Below, piece after piece: positions 1 to 12,200 of a DNA stretch of 64,000 nucleotides. Every line of letters starts with the position of its first letter. Position 1 is the first letter of the stretch. The position numbers and the translations under genes were made by a program. Source of the DNA: Amphiura filiformis (taxonomy: Eukaryota > Echinodermata > Ophiuroidea > Amphilepidida > Amphiuridae); NCBI RefSeq assembly GCF_039555335.1, contig NC_092628.1:30599409-30663408 (forward strand), in the 5' to 3' direction. A model generated the notes under the pieces. The model ran no database searches, had not been told where the DNA came from, and saw only the letters and a list, made by a program, of their open reading frames with translations.

Positions 1-417
1 TTCATGAAGTATATGAATCTAAATACTTTCTTATTTTCAATGATGATAATAATACAACCTTTGATAAAGTGTGTCAAATACTGTAATTTAACACAATTTC
101 CTCTTGAATTACAGGTTTTAATGTTCCCTGGTTTCTTTGAATATTTTGTAATTGAAGTTTCCAATGTTTCCTTTTTTATATATTAAGGCTTTTGATGTAT
201 AGTTTTGTATCAACTACTTTGTATGTATTTTTATTATGTAGTTATTGTAAAGCGCATTGGTCTTTGCGGAAATGCGCTCAATAAAATAATAATAATACAA
301 TTTCACTGAAAATATAAGAATTGTGTTTTATGTATGTCGAGCAAAGACGCAAGCATGCCACCCCCACATAGCAACAATACTTGGCAGTAAGTTAGTACCG
401 TTTACAGTCTTTCAATT
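1..417. other. Intergenic; ends in a retroelement-like 3' tail
   Basis: The first 250 bases show no recognised feature. At 251-278 an 8-bp inverted repeat AGCGCATT/AATGCGCT is followed at once by CAATAAAATAATAATAAT. Hairpin plus polyadenylation-like signal plus A/T-rich simple repeat resembles the 3' end of a non-LTR retroelement or SINE. No coding region is attached. Confidence 0.4.
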
Positions 418-600
418 GGGCTATTCCAGTTGATATCCACACACCCCCTATAGAAGTCATGACCTTAATCTTCCACACAGGGAGTGTGAATTTCAAATGG
501 GGTTACTTGAATGATTCCATTTGAAACCTACAACCTCTGTGTGGGGATTAAGGTCATGTCTTCCACACAGGGGGGTATGGATTTCAACTGGAATAGCGCA
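418..600. mobile_element. Palindromic MITE, family A (copy 1)
   Basis: Terminal inverted repeats GGGCTATTCCAGTTG and CAACTGGAATAGCGC flank about 150 bp that is itself largely palindromic (ATCTTCCACACAGGG against the right-half CTGTGTGGGGATTAAGG). No coding capacity. Related copies lie at 17387-17570 and 15791-16073, with fragments at 5331-5372 and 44283-44415. Confidence 0.75.
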
Positions 601-950
601 TTGTGTGACGTCATTCTAATAATACATCCATTATTGATTTATCAAATGTGAGAAGCACACATCTTGGGCCAATTAACAAAAAGAAATCCACAGAAAAGAG
701 CATACAGTATCAATCATTGTAACATTTGTTCAGCATAAATGAAATGGCAGGTGTTATGCTGGGGTACTTGCTTGCAAAAAATATTTGTAACTAGCAAGAG
801 GAAGCTTATCAATACAATACACAGGTAAACAGTCTGTCTGTAATTGCTGCCATGGATACATGGTGTTCAAGGTTCTACAAATCTTCTGCAGGTTTACTTT
901 AGAAAGGGACAGAAAAAAAATGCTTCCAAATTCTTCTCATAATATGAGTT
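601..950. other. Noncoding, nothing recognised
   Basis: AT-rich sequence without a recognisable repeat or convincing reading frame. Confidence 0.5.
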
Positions 951-1115
951 ACCGTATTCATTCCAATAAGCGCCCAAGGCGCTTAACAAAGTCATTATGG
1001 GTGGGCGCTTATTTTTTACATGGTTTACCCAATTTTTTCCTAACAGGCGTTTATTAGAGACAAATTTACATGTGTTATAAAAGGGTCCTGAGACGTTCCA
1101 GTAGCTTTTCTGATG
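951..1115. repeat. Dispersed repeat family C, copy 1
   Basis: Starts ACCGTATTCATTCCAATAAG and contains GGGTGGGCGCTTATTTTT, GGCGTTTATTAGAGA and GGGTCCTGAGACGTTC. A second same-orientation copy at 2390-2553 differs by scattered substitutions. Its start resembles the terminus of the large foldback at 44950 (ACCGTATTTCGTCAAATAAA), so the two may be distantly related. Confidence 0.65.
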
Positions 1116-2389
1116 CAGAAAATATATTGCATGTTTACACAGGACTTCTAATCCCCCAGCTATTTCACTGTATCGACTTCTATCCGTCACTTCAACATTA
1201 ATGGTACCCTATAGCAAATTTGTTTATTTAATTTAAATGTTTGTATTTTTGTCCTGCCTTGCCTGCAACCGGAATGGGTTGCAGTAGATCTGGGCTTTAT
1301 ATGTGTTTTTCTTTATGTTGAATAAAGATGATTTATATATATATAATACGGTACTAAAGCTTTGATGGGTTCCATACGTGTACATCTAATCATCATGGTT
1401 TGGCAATGGTTAAAATTATTGTGGATGTGGAAATGGATTGAATGGATTGCATGTTCTTAGTGTATGCTGTTCACAAAGAGTATTGTTACACTTAAAATCA
1501 AGAGGCAACCATGCACTTACAGAAATTAACACTCACTGTGATTATCAGAGGTCTACACATAGAGGAACTTTATGTGCATTTTGACAGAAATTAACACTCA
1601 GTGTAATAATCAGAGTTCTACACATAGAGGAATTTTCTACACAATTTGACTACTTGCTTAATTTAATATGTCTTGGTTGAGGAAGACATGACCATTACAA
1701 AATAAATGATTAGCTTTCAAAAATGACATGATTTAGCCATTTGCTCCTCCAAAGCACTTTCGCACCTATATTAAAAATTTTGACACCATATGCCATTCAA
1801 ACAGATAGAACTTAAATTAAGCTGCGATATCTAAAATGATCAGAACACATTTATCCATCTACAGAATTTGTTCATGTTTAATTCCAAGAAACTGCCTGCT
1901 TTTCTGCATCTGCCTTTTTGCACACAAACATAGCACATTAAATTCAGACAGACATCACATGACACATAATAAAACTAACTGAAGCAGTAAAATAACGACA
2001 TCTTTAATACATGGATGCCATGCACACAACATTATGATGACAAAGATGCGCCCATTGAAGCATCAAAGGACCACTATGTGATAGTACATACGCCTCTTCA
2101 TGAAAAATGATGCTGGTAACATCATGATCAAAGATAGACACTCTTGCCATATTGACCACAATGTAACCACACATGAACAGTCATGATCAATTCCTTATGG
2201 CGCACAAAGTACAGGCAACCCCCATCAGGAGGCAAGCCAATCCTATTGCAATGTTAAGACAATCATTCAATCAGGGGTTCACCAGTTAAAAATAAAGATT
2301 TCAGGCCAAAGGAGCTTTTTCAGTTTCAAAGACATGTCATATCTAACTTCTGCTATATGGTTCTTGGTTATTTTAATATTTCAAATTAC
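1116..2389. other. Noncoding stretch with a hairpin tail and a tandem duplication
   Basis: 1263-1284 is an 8-bp stem CTGCAACC/GGTTGCAG, followed at about 1320 by AATAAAG and a TA run: the same hairpin plus AATAAA layout as 251-296 and retroelement-tail-like. 1519-1583 and 1584-1648 are a 65-bp direct tandem duplication beginning ACAGAAATTAACACTCA. The rest shows nothing recognised. Confidence 0.5.
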
Positions 2390-2553
2390 CATATTCATTC
2401 CAATAAGCGCCCAGGACGCTTTACAAAGTAATTTTGGGTGGGCGCTTTTTTTTTACCTGGCTTACCTAATTTTTTTTGTAAGGGCCGTTTGTTAGAGATA
2501 AATTTATCTAAGTTATAATAGGGTCCCGAGACGTTCTAGTAGCTTTACTAATA
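2390..2553. repeat. Dispersed repeat family C, copy 2
   Basis: Direct-orientation partner of 951-1115: ACCATATTCATTCCAATAAG, GGGTGGGCGCTTTTTTTT and GGGTCCCGAGACGTTCTAG align in the same order. The copies are 1.44 kb apart. I saw no retroelement coding between them, so LTRs are unlikely. Confidence 0.65.
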
Positions 2554-3474
2554 AGAGATGATGATCCTAGTTATAATTCCTCCAGTATTAAATTATACAT
2601 GGATTCATCCGATATCTTTTCTTACACACATTAATAAAATTGTAGCAGGCAGCCTTTGATGTGCATAACATTTCCATATTACTAGACTTGTTATTATGCA
2701 CGGAAGCAGCTGCTGCTATATGAACCAAATCAAATCTGCACGGTTTCCTATAGTCAATCTCCAACCTCACCACAACACCATGTCCTAAATTCTTGAGCAA
2801 GTCTCATAACTCTAACACTGCCAAGTGTTTTCAGGTGGAGGTGCCATATGCGATGCCCACTCATGGCCTCTTCCAGGGGAGGTACCCAGAGTGTAGTATT
2901 TGCTGTGGTTAAGGTTTCATACAGAAACAATATTTTGAATTCAAGTTGGATGATATTAAAAATGACATACTAATGGATTTGAATCCATACAGTCCCGATT
3001 GAAACCCTATAAAATATATGTCTATTTAATAATTGGCAGAGTCACTATGGACCACAATGGCCTCATCCCAATGGCATAGTTCAATAACCTCAATTAAACA
3101 CTCATAGTGCAAAATTTGACCTCAAGTTGCAGAGTACGAGATTTTGTACCCAAATTTTCAAAGGTCATTCACTGAATGTGCAACTGTATTGGGGTTAAAG
3201 AACTGTGCCCTGATAGACGAGGATACAGGAATCTCTCAGCCTAAAGAAACCTGTCATTTTTGGCAATGTTATAAAAGCAGCTTTGTTGGTAGATGTACAA
3301 GTTGTCGCTATCACGTAACAACCAGTAAACATGCAGCCATATTATTGACTAACAGAAGCATACACCACTAGCTTTTAACTTTATTGTGATCAGCATGAAT
3401 ATTACATAAATTATTGCCAAGTTACGAAACATTGATGGCAACAAAATTCTTTGATGATTTTCAATTCCATATTA
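2554..3474. other. Noncoding, nothing recognised
   Basis: Unique AT-rich sequence. Short open frames here lack codon bias, splice context or recognisable motifs. Confidence 0.45.
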
Positions 3475-3683
3475 GGGTCAGAACAATGACATGTTTGAGC
3501 AAATACTATTGTTATTCAAGCATGCGATGCGCTTTATTTGAGGATGACCTCCTGTATCAACGCATCTTCTACTATTCCATGCTGGGGTCTGAACAATGAC
3601 ATGTTTGAGCAAATACTATTGTTATACAAGCATGCGATGCGCTTTATTTGAGGTTGACCTCCTGTATCAACGCATCTTCTACT
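3475..3683. repeat. Tandem duplication, period 110 bp
   Basis: Copies start at GGGTCAGAACAATGACATG (3475) and GGGTCTGAACAATGACATG (3585). They differ by only a few substitutions over about 100 bp, indicating a recent duplication. Confidence 0.85.
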
Positions 3684-3975
3684 CCTAAATCTTTGAACTA
3701 ACAATAATAACAACACCCTGATTGCAATGTGGGAGACAATTCTCAGTGTTATTTAATATAAGATGCTATTTAGAGAGCTTTTTATCTTCCTGGGGGATGT
3801 CATACATAGCAACTAGTGTCACTAATCATAATTAATGCATTCTGGTTAGTTATAGAAGCAAGAAAAAAATATTGGGTTATGTAGCATTTGCTGTGGGTGA
3901 TGCCTAAATCATATTAATGAAATTTGGGTCATGGGGAAAAAGTTTGGGAAGCCTTGTATAGCATTAGAACATTAA

Positions 3976-4325
3976 GGGGGTACTACACCCCTGGTCAATT
4001 TTGTGCCTATTTTTGCATTTTTTTCTCAAAAATTATAGCGCATTAGTGACAATTAAGATATGCATGCTGTAGGGGCAAAGACTACAACTATTGCTCTGAA
4101 AATTCAGCAACTAACTCAAGGCAAGTAGTTATTGATTTATTGATCAAATACTGGTTTTCCCTCATTTTTGACTGCAACTCCACAACTGCTGTCTGTGCCA
4201 AAATAAAATTTCCAGTGCAGTAGTTGTAGTCCTTGCCCCTATAATATACATATCTTACTTATCACCAATGCGCTATAATTTTTGAGAAAAATGTAAAAAT
4301 AAGCACACAATTGTACAAGGGTGGA
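3976..4325. mobile_element. TTAA-flanked MITE, family T1 (3' end truncated)
   Basis: TTAA (3972-3975) precedes GGGGGTACTACACCCCTGG. The body is homologous to the intact copy at 19982-20330, including GCATTTTTTTCTCAAAAATTA near one end and its inverse near the other. The right terminal repeat is lost at the GTACAAGGGTGGACTT junction. TTAA target duplication is typical of piggyBac and Kolobok superfamilies. Confidence 0.75.
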
Positions 4326-5330
4326 CTTCTTGGACTTCTGTTCTCTTAGAATTCCCTTTGTTGCTTTTGATACAAAAATAGGAATAAACAGGACATAACA
4401 GTATGTATATTACCTCACTGATACAGTAGCAATAGTATGTTGTACAAAACTTGCTTGGACTTTGCTGTTCTCTAAGCATTTCCTTTGTTGAATTGAGTAA
4501 GAAAATAGTGATGTTAACAGGGGGCCACAGGGGTGTGCAGCGCAAAACCCCAAACTGTGGGTACTGAGAGAGCAAGCTTGTTAAGATCGTTTTCCTTACT
4601 AGAATCAACAACACAAGATCCCCTTTTTAGCCAACAATTCAATTCTTATAACTCTTAACAATACTGAAACTTTGAAAAATAGTTTTTCTCATGACCAAAT
4701 GGATACTATAAACTAGCATACATTGTACTGCATTGTGAAAATGCATTATTGGTACCATGTACTGGATAAGCATTTATGCTGATTGGCTACAAACTACTTA
4801 AAAGGTCCAAGAGAATACATTTTTCTCAGAGGTTTAGTTTTTAAATCCATTACATGGTGTTAACCTTACTTTACATGACTTGCAATTTTCTTGCATCCAC
4901 CAGTTTTTAACCCTAACACTGTGTACTACAAAATACTACGGCCAAAAGCCACTTGGCATGCATGCATCCGACATGATGTGATGACGCAATCACCGTAAGT
5001 CATATATACCCATGGATTCAATGCCCTGGCCAACAAAACGCCAATAGCTATTGGTGGGAGTAGAGGAGTAAATTTTCAATCAAAGAAATGTCTGGATTTC
5101 CAAACTTGCTTTCTGAAAACGACTGGATTTCCAGTTGCCAATGTTACTGGAAAAAGCTTGGAAATCCAATCAAATGAAGGAAAAATCACGGAAATGTTGA
5201 AAATGAGCTCTCAAATTGAGGATTTCTGATTTTAAACTATTTTTTTGCCGGATTTTTTTGCCTTTGGGCACTTCAAAAGTCTGGATTTCCAACAGTCACG
5301 ACTGGACAAAAAGTCTGGATATCCGAACTC
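4326..5330. other. Noncoding; possible old repeat at 5085-5325
   Basis: 4326-5080 shows nothing clear. 5085-5325 has recurring CTGGATTTCCA-type motifs in both orientations, suggesting a degraded inverted-repeat element. No genes seen. Confidence 0.35.
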
Positions 5331-5372
5331 CTTTATAGGGGGTGTGCATCTATTTTCTGGAATAGCCCAATA
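5331..5372. mobile_element. MITE family A fragment (right end only)
   Basis: TAGGGGGTGTGCATC followed by TCTGGAATAGCCCA matches the right terminus of the family A MITEs at 600 and 17570. The left half is absent. Confidence 0.5.
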
Positions 5373-5745
5373 CCCCCAAGTAGCAGGTCACTTCAATGGG
5401 AAAGTATATTTTTCGTATAATTTATGTGTGGGTGTAAAACATAACCTTAATTACAACAATTTCAGATTATTACAAGCTTTTAAAACAAGGTACATTAAAA
5501 AACAATAGGATTAACTAACAACTGAATATAATTAACACTACATGTTATTTAAATATTCTTTGTTGTAATGCCCCTCAATCCACAGTACAGGTTGGTCATT
5601 TGAGAAATAGTTTCTTATTTTGTGCATGGGAATAAAACCTAAGTTTGTTACAAGTTTGCTTCTTCATGATTCCTTACAAAAAATGTACATGGAAACATTT
5701 GTGACGGCATAAAATCTCAACTTTTGGTGAACAGAAAGCTTGAGT

Positions 5746-6005
5746 ATATGTGACATGATCACGGGAATGAGTCACATGTCGACCCTGGTCGAAAATGAGT
5801 TTTACATTTGTTTCTTAAGAGGACATTTAGAGCTTTCAGAAACTGAAACCCCCATGTTAATACGACTTTTCTTTGCTAAGTTATGTAAATTTATCAATCA
5901 CTAAAAACAATATAAAGCAAAAGAAATATAACATTTTCTCTGCCAATATCTCAAAATCAATATTAGCGACATCCGACTCATTTCCCTTGATCGTGTCACA
6001 TATGA
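5746..6005. mobile_element. MITE with about 35-bp imperfect TIRs
   Basis: Left end ATATGTGACATGATCACGGG...GAGTCACATGTCG mirrors right end CGACATCCGACTCATTTCCC...GATCGTGTCACATAT. The interior is short, AT-rich and noncoding. Exact ends and target duplication are uncertain by a few bases. Confidence 0.65.
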
Positions 6006-6287
6006 TATATCATCCTTTTCATCGTACAACTGTGAACATCCACCACAAATAAGCTATAATTGTTGGCAGGGATTGTTTTAAGATATGGTCCGTTAAACTT
6101 CTAAAAAAACAATAGTAAACAAAGGATTTCTGAACTGATTTTTCACTACTTTGCATACAAACAACAGAGACATACATGTATCATTGTAAAGCTTATTTTT
6201 AGGAGAACTTGCCTCTCTAATATCTCAAAAAGTGAAAATACTGACATTACAGCCCCTTTGTGGTGGACGGTTACAAATTATGGTTCA

Positions 6288-6466
6288 ACAGTTTGTCCAC
6301 TTTGAAGTACGAAGTAAAGTATGAAGTAAGTTACACAGTTTCAGTGTGCCGTAATGTCAGAAGGAATTAACAAGCTGCTAGCGCACACAAATGCATGAGC
6401 GTTTTACGTGGCGCATGATACGCTTAAGTAAAATGTTCATACTTTACTTCAAAGTGGACAAACTGT
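6288..6466. mobile_element. Short MITE with perfect 22-bp TIRs
   Basis: ACAGTTTGTCCACTTTGAAG at 6288 is repeated inverted at 6445-6466, with partial extension inward (AAAGTATGAA). No coding capacity. Confidence 0.75.
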
Positions 6467-7012
6467 AGTCTTCCAATATACACACTCCCACTGGTAAGAC
6501 CTGTCAACTGTGGACCAAAACATAAAACTTCAGGATGTGAGGACAGTAATTTACTATCAAATTGTGGACATATACCCCCTATAATAGAGGACTCACTTTA
6601 AATGCATTTTTAGGCTTTTTGTGATCTTTTCAGGTAGGTGAGAGATGGCAGATGTCCACGGTCCACAGATAACTGGAGTTAAACATGAAACAGTCCACAT
6701 TTGACAAGTCTTACCAACTTACACACGTACATACACACTAAAAAACAACAACCATGTTTGCAATTGATACCTCAATTGAAACTCTAATTTGATCACACTG
6801 AGGGTGGGGTGTTAAGGTTAGACTTGTTCACAGGACACAATTATACAAACTAGCAACAACAAACTGACACTCTATTTTATAATCATTTGCTTTGCACCGA
6901 TGATAAAAAATATAATCAAGAAGACAAACCTGAAATAGACTTATTAATATTATTATAATACAATAAAATTTATCTTAGATGCTAACTACAGTTGATTTCC
7001 TCTCTCCTTTCA
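6467..7012. other. Region 3' of the NIM1 stop codon
   Basis: Begins right after the kinase stop at 7013 on the minus strand and probably holds its 3' UTR. I could not place a polyadenylation site confidently. No other feature recognised. Confidence 0.4.
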
Positions 7013-7764
7013 TTAGAGCAACATACAGAGCTTGGATGGCTTATTCTTAAAGCGTCTATCACGTGACTTCTTCTTGGACGGAGTACCTTTCTTGTCGCGC
7101 ATACTGCTCATACGCTGCACCATAGGTGGCGGCTCTATATACTTCCTCTGAACTCTGTGCAACAGAATTCTATATGTTCCGGTTATGCTATTTCTGGAAT
7201 CTTTATCTTTAGTGGAAGCCAGATGATCATCATTTAGTCCGAGGGTTTTGAGCTGATCCAGCACCTCACGCTCCTCCTTGGTAGCCACCTCCTGGTCAAA
7301 GCATGGTGTTAGGTGATAGCTATGGTGTGACTCAGGAAACTCTTGTCCTTTAAGCCACATACAGTTTTTAATCTGGTCCACATTGTATCGTTCCGAGGCA
7401 CTACTCTTTAAGATATTATACAAGTGTCGCACAGTTTGATCTAACACAAATGACGGATGGTGAAGTTCCCATCCAAGATACACTTCTTCAGTTTAGCTAC
7501 TGTATCAGCTCTGAAAGGCATCACACCAGTCACCATAAAGTATAGCATAATACCCATGGCCCATACATCCACAGGCGGGCCATCATAATGCTCATCTTTG
7601 AAAAGTTCTGGGGCGGCATATGGCGGGGAGCCACAAAATGTGTTCAGCATCTCCCCTTTACTGAAGGTGGTACTAAAGCCAAAGTCCCCAACTTTAACTA
7701 GTCCATTTGCTGCATAGAAGATATTTTCTGCCTTGAGGTCCCTGTGGATGATGTTCTTCCCATG
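7013..7764 (-). CDS. NIM1K: NIM1-type serine/threonine kinase, terminal coding exon (frameshifted)
   Basis: This exon encodes the C-lobe and tail of an AMPK-related protein kinase that transfers ATP phosphate to Ser/Thr. Seen in order on the minus strand: the catalytic loop HRDLKAEN (about 7746-7723), DFGF (from 7686), activation segment [14 protein letters not shown] (ending about 7606) with a Thr at the AMPK Thr172-equivalent position, then [15 protein letters not shown] and [12 protein letters not shown]. After a frame change come ERYNVDQIK, the NIM1-type tail motif [16 protein letters not shown], and a basic C-terminus ending KLCMLL before TAA (7013-7015). The tail motif closely resembles human NIM1, which separates it from MARK, SIK, BRSK and NUAK. 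The acceptor AG is at 7765-7766 and the exon starts with CAT GGG in phase 0, joining exactly to the upstream exon. One base appears missing at about 7451-7461: read as is, the first frame ends at TAG 7441-7443. Family assignment is firm; functionality is doubtful. Confidence 0.9.
7451..7461 (-). other. NIM1K: Single-base frameshift in the NIM1 C-lobe
   Basis: The frame giving [12 protein letters not shown] runs into RHLC-stop, while the continuation [12 protein letters not shown] is in another frame that stays open to the natural C-terminus. Adding one base in the ATCCGTCA stretch would restore the expected Ile-Pro-Ser junction (human: VPPHV). There is no room for an intron. Confidence 0.8.
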
Positions 7765-7997
7765 CTGTTATAAGAAAAAGAAAAGAAAAAAGATGTGTTA
7801 GTTTGTTACAGCAAGAATATAATAAATTATGATTGATATATTAATTCTTCATATGGCTAATAACTGACGATTTCATCAAATGTTCACATTTGTTTCCATG
7901 CAATATCAGTTTAAATGGTATATAAATACTATCAGTATTACATGGCTCTATTTATTTCGTATTTTATCTCTATTAATTTGTAACGGTTCCATATATT

Positions 7998-9250
7998 ACA
8001 ATGATGGCTTCATCAGCTATCTACTGCTGATAGCTGATTTCTATGCTCTCTATGTGACAATGATGGCTGTTAACACTTCATCAGCTATCTACTGCTGATA
8101 GCTGACTTCTATACTCTCTATATTACAATGATGGTTGCCTACTTCATCAGCTATCTACTGCTGATAGCTGATTTCTATGCTCTCTATGTTACAATGATGG
8201 CTGTTAATAAACTCAACCCATAAAGTATCGAAACGATTATAGATGGTCAGATATATTGGAAACTGAAATATATAGCAAAAACTTATTTGATGTATATAAA
8301 GCGCAATTTTCTCATGCGCATTTTGATACCTCTTTTGTTGCTCTACGATATCATTTGGTTGAGTTATGGGCGCTTGAGTGGCTTCAAGTCGGATTTTGAA
8401 AGTTGCACTTAGCTCCTATACCAAGTCAAATGCGCTGTATTGTGACCAATAAATGCCCATTACTTTTGTCCGCCAAATTCAAATGAGTATGTGTGATGGT
8501 GTGCACACCAAGTATTGAGATGTCAGCAGAAAGAGTTCATGAGATAAGTCAGAGATAAGTAAAGGGTAGCAAGTATTGAAGTTGGAAGTCGAAGGAGTAA
8601 AATTAAGTTAAGTTCATGGTTAAGTGATTTTGTGTGTGTCTGTGTACACCACAAACGCATTTGGCTTGAATAGGAGCTAAGTGCAACTTTCAAAATCCGA
8701 CTTGAAGCCACTCAAGCGCCCATAACTCGACCAACTGATATCGTAGAGCAACAAAAGAGGTATCAAAATGTGTAGGAGAAAGCTGCGCTTTATATACATT
8801 AAATACGTTTTTGCTATATCTTTCAGTTCCCGATATATCTGACCATCTATAATCGTTTCGATACTTTATGGGTTGAGTTTACTTCATCAGCTATCTACTG
8901 CTGATAGCTGACTTCTATACTCTCTATATTACAATGATGGTTGCCTATTTCATCAGCTATCTACTGCTGATAGCTGACTTCTATACGCTCCATATTACAA
9001 TGATGGTTGCCTACTTCATCAGCTATCTACTGCTGATAGCTGACTTCTATACTCTCCATATTACAATGATGGGTGCCTACTTCATCAGCTATCTACTGCT
9101 GACAGTAGATAGCTGACTATTACACTTTGTATTATAATGATGGCCGCCTACTTTATCAGCTATCTACTGCTGATAGCTGACTTCTTCACTCTACATGTTG
9201 CAATAACGGATGCATACATCATTAGCTATCTACTGCTGATAACTGGCTTC
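7998..9250. repeat. 66-bp hairpin-containing tandem array (interrupted)
   Basis: Each unit carries TCAGCTATC-TACTGCT-GATAGCTGA, a 9-bp perfect stem, followed by TTCTATACTCTC..TTACAATGATGG. Units start near 8008, 8076, 8142, 8882, 8948, 9014, 9080 and 9151, a spacing of 66-71 bp. Alternative pairing ATCAGC/GCTGAT is also possible. A 670-bp MITE (8210-8879) splits the array. The core resembles the stem-loop of the 28.6-32.8 kb arrays. Confidence 0.9.
8210..8879. mobile_element. TA-flanked foldback MITE (Tc1/mariner-like)
   Basis: Long inverted repeats of about 210 bp: the left arm AACTCAACCCATAAAGTATC through GACTT..CTTAGCTCCTA is mirrored by the right arm ending ATACTTTATGGGTTGAGTT. TA dinucleotides at 8208-8209 and 8880-8881 fit a Tc1/mariner target duplication. 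The ~245-bp spacer has no transposase. It lies inside one unit of the 66-bp array. Confidence 0.85.
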
Positions 9251-12200
9251 TTTACTACCATATTATGATGATTGGCACAAACAGTTTCATCACAGGAAAA
9301 TTGTGCGACACTTGGCTCCACTGATGTCTCCTATAAACTCTTCAGAGTAAAGCCTTTTATATACTTGATGTTGCTGTGTTGTCACAGGATGGTGTACAAT
9401 TCATTATTATCTTAATGTATTTCCATAGCCTTCCTTAATGCAAATGTGTAGGCGTACAGCCTGTTAAGTTACACACTGCTGTGGGCTGCTTCTACTTATC
9501 TTGAACAACCATACACACAAAAAAAAACCCTTTTGACCAGGCAAAAGAATCACTAGACAACTTTAATTTTTATGAATTTTCATAAATATTTTAAATACAT
9601 TATATAAATCTGTGTTAAATAAGTACATAACACGAGTCGTTTGCCAACTAGAATCGATATTAGCAGTGAGATGGAAAATGCTTGCTGTAATGAGAATATC
9701 CACTTAACACAGGTGCCGATTCACATTGTTTTGATAAAGAAATAAATCACATGATTATGCCCGAGACAACTTAATCTATTGCATATAATATGAATTTATG
9801 CATGCTTCTCCTAAATCAGCTCTTATCTCCTACGCAATCTGGTTTAAACAACTTGTAAATGTGTATTATATAAAGGAACCATTTAGTGTATTATTCAAGA
9901 GGCATACTTGGAGTATAGAATTAGGGCTGTAAGGTAATGGAGAGGAATTAAAAGAGAAACAAGACATGGAATAAAGGAGGAAAGGTTAAAATACTTGGAA
10001 AGAGGAGGAAAATGGAAATTTGTATTATTTTGTTAGGGTCTGGTATGGGAATGTTTTTTGTAATACTAAGTTGGGTTCATCCTCACAAAGCTTTACCAGG
10101 TTTGTGTCAGACATCACTTAACTATCAGATGAGAAAACATTACATTCTGTAGATTCTCAAGCAGTGAATTTATAGACAAAATTTATACAATTGAAAATAA
10201 GAGACATCTGCTATTGAACTGCATTGGGAATTAAGTTTTGGGTGAATAAATAAATAAATAAAACAAAACATTTCTGCTGCCTTATATCGGACATGCTACA
10301 ATGGAGATAGATGACTTTGCATCACTTTTGGCTTTAAAGAAAATCATTGTCCTCCATTCATTTATCTTAATTGAATAGACACTGAAGTGTTTCCCACACC
10401 AGCTTGTTCCCCTTGAACAATACAAAATATATGCTCCATGGTATAATGAAGTATATCTGTAATTGTCCAATTGCATAACAAGCTGACAAGAGTTCAAGTT
10501 CAAGTAGAATTCACATTAAAAAAACAAAATATAGGCGACACAAACTGTTCATTGTATTGTTAATCAACCAGAAACGGATAGCCAAATAACCTTTAATTTA
10601 CGCCCCTGCTGCTTTGGTATCTCATTGAGCCCCATTTCTAGGGAAATTTTGGTATATATGGATGGGGCATTTTTTCACAATTTTCTCTTTTTTTTGGTAA
10701 ATAGCCCAATTTTGCCTCACTGTAGTGAAAATATTTTAAATGATCAAAAATTTTGGGAAAAGTAAAAACTCTGACAGTTTGTGTTAAATTTGGCTAAAAT
10801 ATTTGACCTTTGTTATATTGATGGATTTAAATTTTTTTTAAATTGGAAGCGTGATAGATCCACTTTTAGATTTGCAGTACCACCTCCATACCCAAACCAA
10901 ACTTGAACATCCCCCCTCATGACACTAACCAAAAGATAGCAGATGGATATGATTGAAAATGTTGTAGGAAATCGATACATTTGGCATTGTTCTTACATTT
11001 CCTGATTATATCATGGAAGAAGAATAGAGCACGAAGTGCGATGGAATTGCAACTCCATTCATCGATGTGAAGTCAGCGATCGTCACGCTTGCAACATGTG
11101 GACGTAGATGGCAGCAGCATTTTTCTTTAATTAGCATATTCGTGACGTCATGTTAAAGTAAGTCTCCACAGCACTACGCATATTTTTTTACGTAGCTTTT
11201 AGTACTATCGTGGTGGCAGCAGCATTTTTCTTTACTTTTCCAAAATGGCCCCGCCCGGGAGACGCCATTGGACGCCATGTTAGTACAGGGTAATACACAG
11301 GGAAAGCCGACGCATATGAGTTGCAACGGCCTGATTATATTGTAGGTCCAAGTTTGTACCAGTGAACAAATGAGCCATTCTGACTGATGTCTTGGTTTCC
11401 TTCAAATAGTTGTCTCCAACTGAGAGACAAACTTAATTGCCATCAAGAGCAAATTCAATCAAAAAGTCATATTACTTCTAAAAATATTTCTGACACAATG
11501 GAGCAAAGAATTTAATGTAATATATTTGAATAAGTGCATACGAAAGAGAACCTTTTAAATAAAACTATATGATTGTATAGAAATAATAGAATTAGATAAC
11601 TCAAGCAAAAATGACATTAAAATGCAGCATTATCATGGATCCGGACGTAGTACTAATTGTGCTTGGATGATTGGTAAAAATGATGTGATAAAGGAAGAAT
11701 CTTTCCCAAGTGTTTAACTAATGGTAGGTCTATCCATTATCCAGACTTCTGATTTCGCACCATCAAATAGTATTATTTGGCTGCGCCCTGTCATTTCAAT
11801 TCTCAGAAAAATCATTTACACCTAAAGTAAGCATTAAAATGAGCAGAAATTTGCATAATGTTAGCTAAATTTGGATTGGTAAATGATTAGTAATGTTAAA
11901 TCCTGCAAGTGTACCACGCAGTGGGAGAGATCGAGTAATTTTGATAATTTTAAGCGGCCTTTTCTGCTGGAAACACTGGCAAGATTTTGTATTCAAATTC
12001 AGTAATTCCAGGATATCATCGACTTCAAGGGCCAGTCGTAAAAAATAATGACGGTCAACATATTTTTTTGCTCAGCCAGAGGATCAGCTGATTTCAACCC
12101 TTTCAGAAGGGCTGATTTCAACCATCATAGCTGTCGCTAAGAACTGAGTCGCTCCTGTGAAGAAAAAATGATGCTTTCTTAAGGCAAATTTAGCACATAT

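Noticed and set aside
951..2553. Direct repeats at 951-1115 and 2390-2553 considered as LTRs of a retroelement.
   Set aside because: No primer-binding site, polypurine tract or gag-pol coding between them. They look like two copies of a short dispersed repeat.
8523..8711. A 62-codon minus-strand frame inside the TA-flanked MITE, considered as a transposase remnant.
   Set aside because: It overlaps the inverted-repeat arm and has no DDE-type motif.
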